Positions 15,117 to 16,691 of a stretch of DNA of 16,691 nucleotides are shown piece after piece (positions within the stretch are counted from its first letter, which is position 1; every line of letters begins with the position of its first letter). The DNA lies in NCBI GenBank assembly GCA_945877525.1, contig CAMDVP010000035.1, forward strand, positions 1 to 16,691, written 5' to 3'. This DNA comes from an uncultured Clostridia bacterium (lineage in GTDB: Bacteria > Bacillota > Clostridia > Christensenellales > Aristaeellaceae). A program made the position numbers and the translations under genes. Below the pieces are notes generated by a model that was given only the letters and a program-made list of their open reading frames with translations, was not told where the DNA came from and did not search any database.

Positions 15117-15144
15117 TTGCTCCCGCAAGAAAATATGATACAAT
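15117..15144 (+). promoter_or_regulatory. Promoter of the GlpA-like gene
   Basis: TTGCTC (15117-15122) and TACAAT (15139-15144) are 16 bases apart, and TGA precedes the -10. An inverted repeat CTTGC-TCCC-GCAAG (15116-15129) overlaps the -35 box and could be an operator. Transcription would start near 15151, about 31 bases before the start codon. Confidence 0.6.
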
Positions 15145-15165
15145 AGAAATAACAGGCCATAGGAT

Positions 15166-15172
15166 AAGGAGG
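15166..15172 (+). promoter_or_regulatory. Ribosome binding site that implies a TTG start
   Basis: AAGGAGG is followed nine bases later by TTG at 15182, directly ahead of the codons for YTDILIIGAG. No ATG lies nearby in frame; the nearest (GTG/ATG-type) starts upstream would begin before the promoter. Confidence 0.75.
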
Positions 15173-15181
15173 CTGACATAT

Positions 15182-16636
15182 TTGTACACGGATATTCTGA
15201 TTATTGGCGCCGGCGTGGTGGGCTGCGCAGTTGCGCGGGTACTCAGCCGCTATCAGGCGGACATCACCGTGCTGGATCGCGCAGACGATGTGGCCGAGGG
15301 CGCGTCCAAGGCCAACAGCGGCATCGTCCATGCCGGGTTTGACGCGCATCCCGGCACCCTGAAGGCTCGGCTGAATGTGGAAGGCGCGAAGATGTATCCC
15401 GCGCTGAGCGCCGAGCTGGGCGTGCCTTACGGGCAATGCGGCGCGCTGGTCATCGGCTTTACCCCCGAGGATCGCGCTACCCTGGAAAACCTGGTGCGTC
15501 AGGGTGAAGAGAACGGCGTGCCCGGTGTGCGGCTGATTGAGCGGGACGAAGTGCTGCGCATGGAGCCGAACACCAATCCCGGGGTGCTCTGCGCGCTGTA
15601 CGCCCCCACCTCGGGCCTGACCAGCCCCTACGAGCTGACCTTTGCCCTGGCGGATCACGCGGCGGTCAACGGCGTGCACTTCCAACTGAACGAGGAGGTC
15701 ACCGCCCTTTCCCGCGGGAAAGACGGCCTGTGGCATGTCGCCGCCACCTCCGGCGAGTATACCTGCCGGGTGCTGGTCAACTGCGCGGGCGTGGGCTCGG
15801 CCGTGCTGCACAACATGCTCTCCGGGGACAAGCTGACCATCATCAACCGCCGCGGCCAGTATTATCTGCTGGATCGCATGAATCCCATGCCCTTCCACAT
15901 GACTATGTTCCAGTGCCCCACCAAAATGGGCAAGGGCGTGCTGGTCAGCCCCACGGTGCATGGCAACACGCTTCTGGGTCCCTCGGCGGAGGATATCCCC
16001 GACGGGCTGGACGTGTCCACCACCGCGGAAGGACTCTCCTTTGTGCTGGAAAAGAGCCGCCTGACCTGGCCCGGCGCGGTGATTCGCGGCGCCATTACCA
16101 ATTTCAGCGGCATCCGCGCCCATGAAGCGGGGGGCGATTTTGTCATTGGCCCGGTGAAGGGCTGTGAAAACGCCTATGAAACCGTGGGCATCGAAAGCCC
16201 CGGCCTGTCCTCCGCCCCCGCCATTGCGGAGATGCTGGGCAGCATGATCGCCCAGGAGCAGGGCCTGCAGCAGAAGGCTGACTATCAGCCTGCTCCCAGG
16301 CATCCCCGTCCCTTCTACGCCATGACCGCCGAGGAGCGCGCCGCCGCCGTAAAGGCCGATCCCCTTTACGGCCGCCTGGTGTGCCGGTGCGAGGTGGTCA
16401 CCGAAGCGGAAATCCGCGCGGCTATCCGCCGTCCCGTGGGCGCCACCACCATCGATGGGGTCAAGCGCCGCACCCGCGCCGGCATGGGCCGCTGCCAGGG
16501 CGGCTTCTGCAGCCCGAGGGTGGCGGAAATCCTGTCCGAGGAGCTGGGCGTTCCGCTGACGGAAATCACCAAGTGCGGCGGAAACAGCCGCCTGCTCACC
16601 GGCACCATTCTGGACGCAATGAAGGAGGGGAACTGA
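15182..16636 (+). CDS. GlpA-like FAD-dependent dehydrogenase with [2Fe-2S] BFD domain
   Basis: A 484-residue flavoprotein of the glycerol-3-phosphate dehydrogenase/2-hydroxyglutarate oxidase (DAO) family. It probably oxidises glycerol 3-phosphate or a related 2-hydroxy compound. The FAD-binding loop IIGAGVVGCAVAR begins at residue 7 (GAGVVG 9-14), and SKANSGIVHAGFD follows near residues 43-55, the second flavin contact. NRRGQYYLLDR lies mid-protein and GIRAHEAGGDFVIGP, the carboxyl FAD contact, near 310-324. The tail is a BFD-type iron-sulfur domain with four Cys: C401 and C403 in VCRCEVV, then C438 and C443 in CQGGFC. The start is TTG. It is followed by a second nucleotide-binding oxidoreductase after one base, the GlpA-GlpB-like pair common in Firmicutes. 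The true substrate is uncertain; no glycerol gene is in view. Confidence 0.85.
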   Translation: MYTDILIIGAGVVGCAVARVLSRYQADITVLDRADDVAEGASKANSGIVHAGFDAHPGTLKARLNVEGAKMYPALSAELGVPYGQCGALVIGFTPEDRATLENLVRQGEENGVPGVRLIERDEVLRMEPNTNPGVLCALYAPTSGLTSPYELTFALADHAAVNGVHFQLNEEVTALSRGKDGLWHVAATSGEYTCRVLVNCAGVGSAVLHNMLSGDKLTIINRRGQYYLLDRMNPMPFHMTMFQCPTKMGKGVLVSPTVHGNTLLGPSAEDIPDGLDVSTTAEGLSFVLEKSRLTWPGAVIRGAITNFSGIRAHEAGGDFVIGPVKGCENAYETVGIESPGLSSAPAIAEMLGSMIAQEQGLQQKADYQPAPRHPRPFYAMTAEERAAAVKADPLYGRLVCRCEVVTEAEIRAAIRRPVGATTIDGVKRRTRAGMGRCQGGFCSPRVAEILSEELGVPLTEITKCGGNSRLLTGTILDAMKEGN

Positions 16637-16637
16637 C

Positions 16638-16691
16638 ATGACCCAGCAGACAAACGGCGTTCAGTGGGTAGACGTGCTGGTGATCGGTGCG
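16638..16691 (+). CDS. Nucleotide-binding oxidoreductase, 5' end only
   Basis: Only 18 codons are in the window, reading MTQQTNGVQWVDVLVIGA. DVLVIGA is the first strand and loop of an FAD or NAD Rossmann fold. AAGGAGG (16622-16628) lies nine bases before the ATG, which starts one base after the stop codon of the GlpA-like gene. In Firmicutes such a gene after a GlpA-like one is usually a thioredoxin-reductase-like FAD/NAD(P) oxidoreductase that passes electrons, often followed by a small DUF1667 protein. That identity is inferred from order, not from this short stretch. Confidence 0.65.
   Translation, partial: MTQQTNGVQWVDVLVIGA

Noticed and set aside
14966..16639. 557-codon minus-strand open frame opposite the GlpA-like gene
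   Set aside because: Shadow of a flavoprotein whose motifs are unambiguous on the plus strand.

Overview
The window looks like chromosomal DNA from a high-GC member of the Firmicutes, most likely class Clostridia. Nearly every gene has a strong AAGGAGG-type ribosome binding site. The intergenic regions carry sigma-A-type promoters in otherwise GC-rich DNA, and the regulator, the aldolase and the inositol enzymes resemble Firmicutes versions. The family-level placement is a guess. No RNA gene, insertion sequence, CRISPR array or integration site was seen.

Layout. (1) Positions 1-515, minus strand: the 5' part of a GH88/GH105-type unsaturated glycuronyl hydrolase. (2) Positions 516-676: a divergent promoter region. 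(3) Positions 677-9553, plus strand: a tightly packed myo-inositol catabolic operon in the order iolR-like regulator, iolJ, iolC, iolA, iolG, iolB, iolD, iolE. (4) A strong intrinsic terminator right after iolE. (5) Positions 9614-13348: a conserved-looking protein of unknown function followed by a GH38 alpha-mannosidase. (6) A hairpin terminator, probably serving both strands, between converging genes. (7) Positions 14950-13460, minus strand: an exported protein of unknown function. (8) A 231-base divergent promoter region with an unusual nested repeat. (9) From 15182, plus strand: a GlpA-like FAD/[2Fe-2S] dehydrogenase and the first 18 codons of a second nucleotide-binding oxidoreductase.

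How the genes work together. The iol genes encode the whole route from myo-inositol to central metabolism. IolG oxidises inositol to scyllo-inosose and IolE dehydrates it. IolD opens the ring hydrolytically and IolB isomerises the product to 2-deoxy-5-keto-gluconate. IolC phosphorylates this, IolJ cleaves it to dihydroxyacetone phosphate and malonate semialdehyde, and IolA converts the latter to acetyl-CoA. No inositol transporter, iolI or iolH is present in the window. The GH105-type hydrolase, the GH38 mannosidase and the unknown protein suggest that inositol use is linked to glycan or glycoconjugate scavenging; that link is inference from position only.

The most interesting points are the unknown 227-residue protein placed behind an attenuating terminator with GH38, two related intercistronic hairpins inside the iol operon, and the nested direct repeats upstream of the GlpA-like gene.
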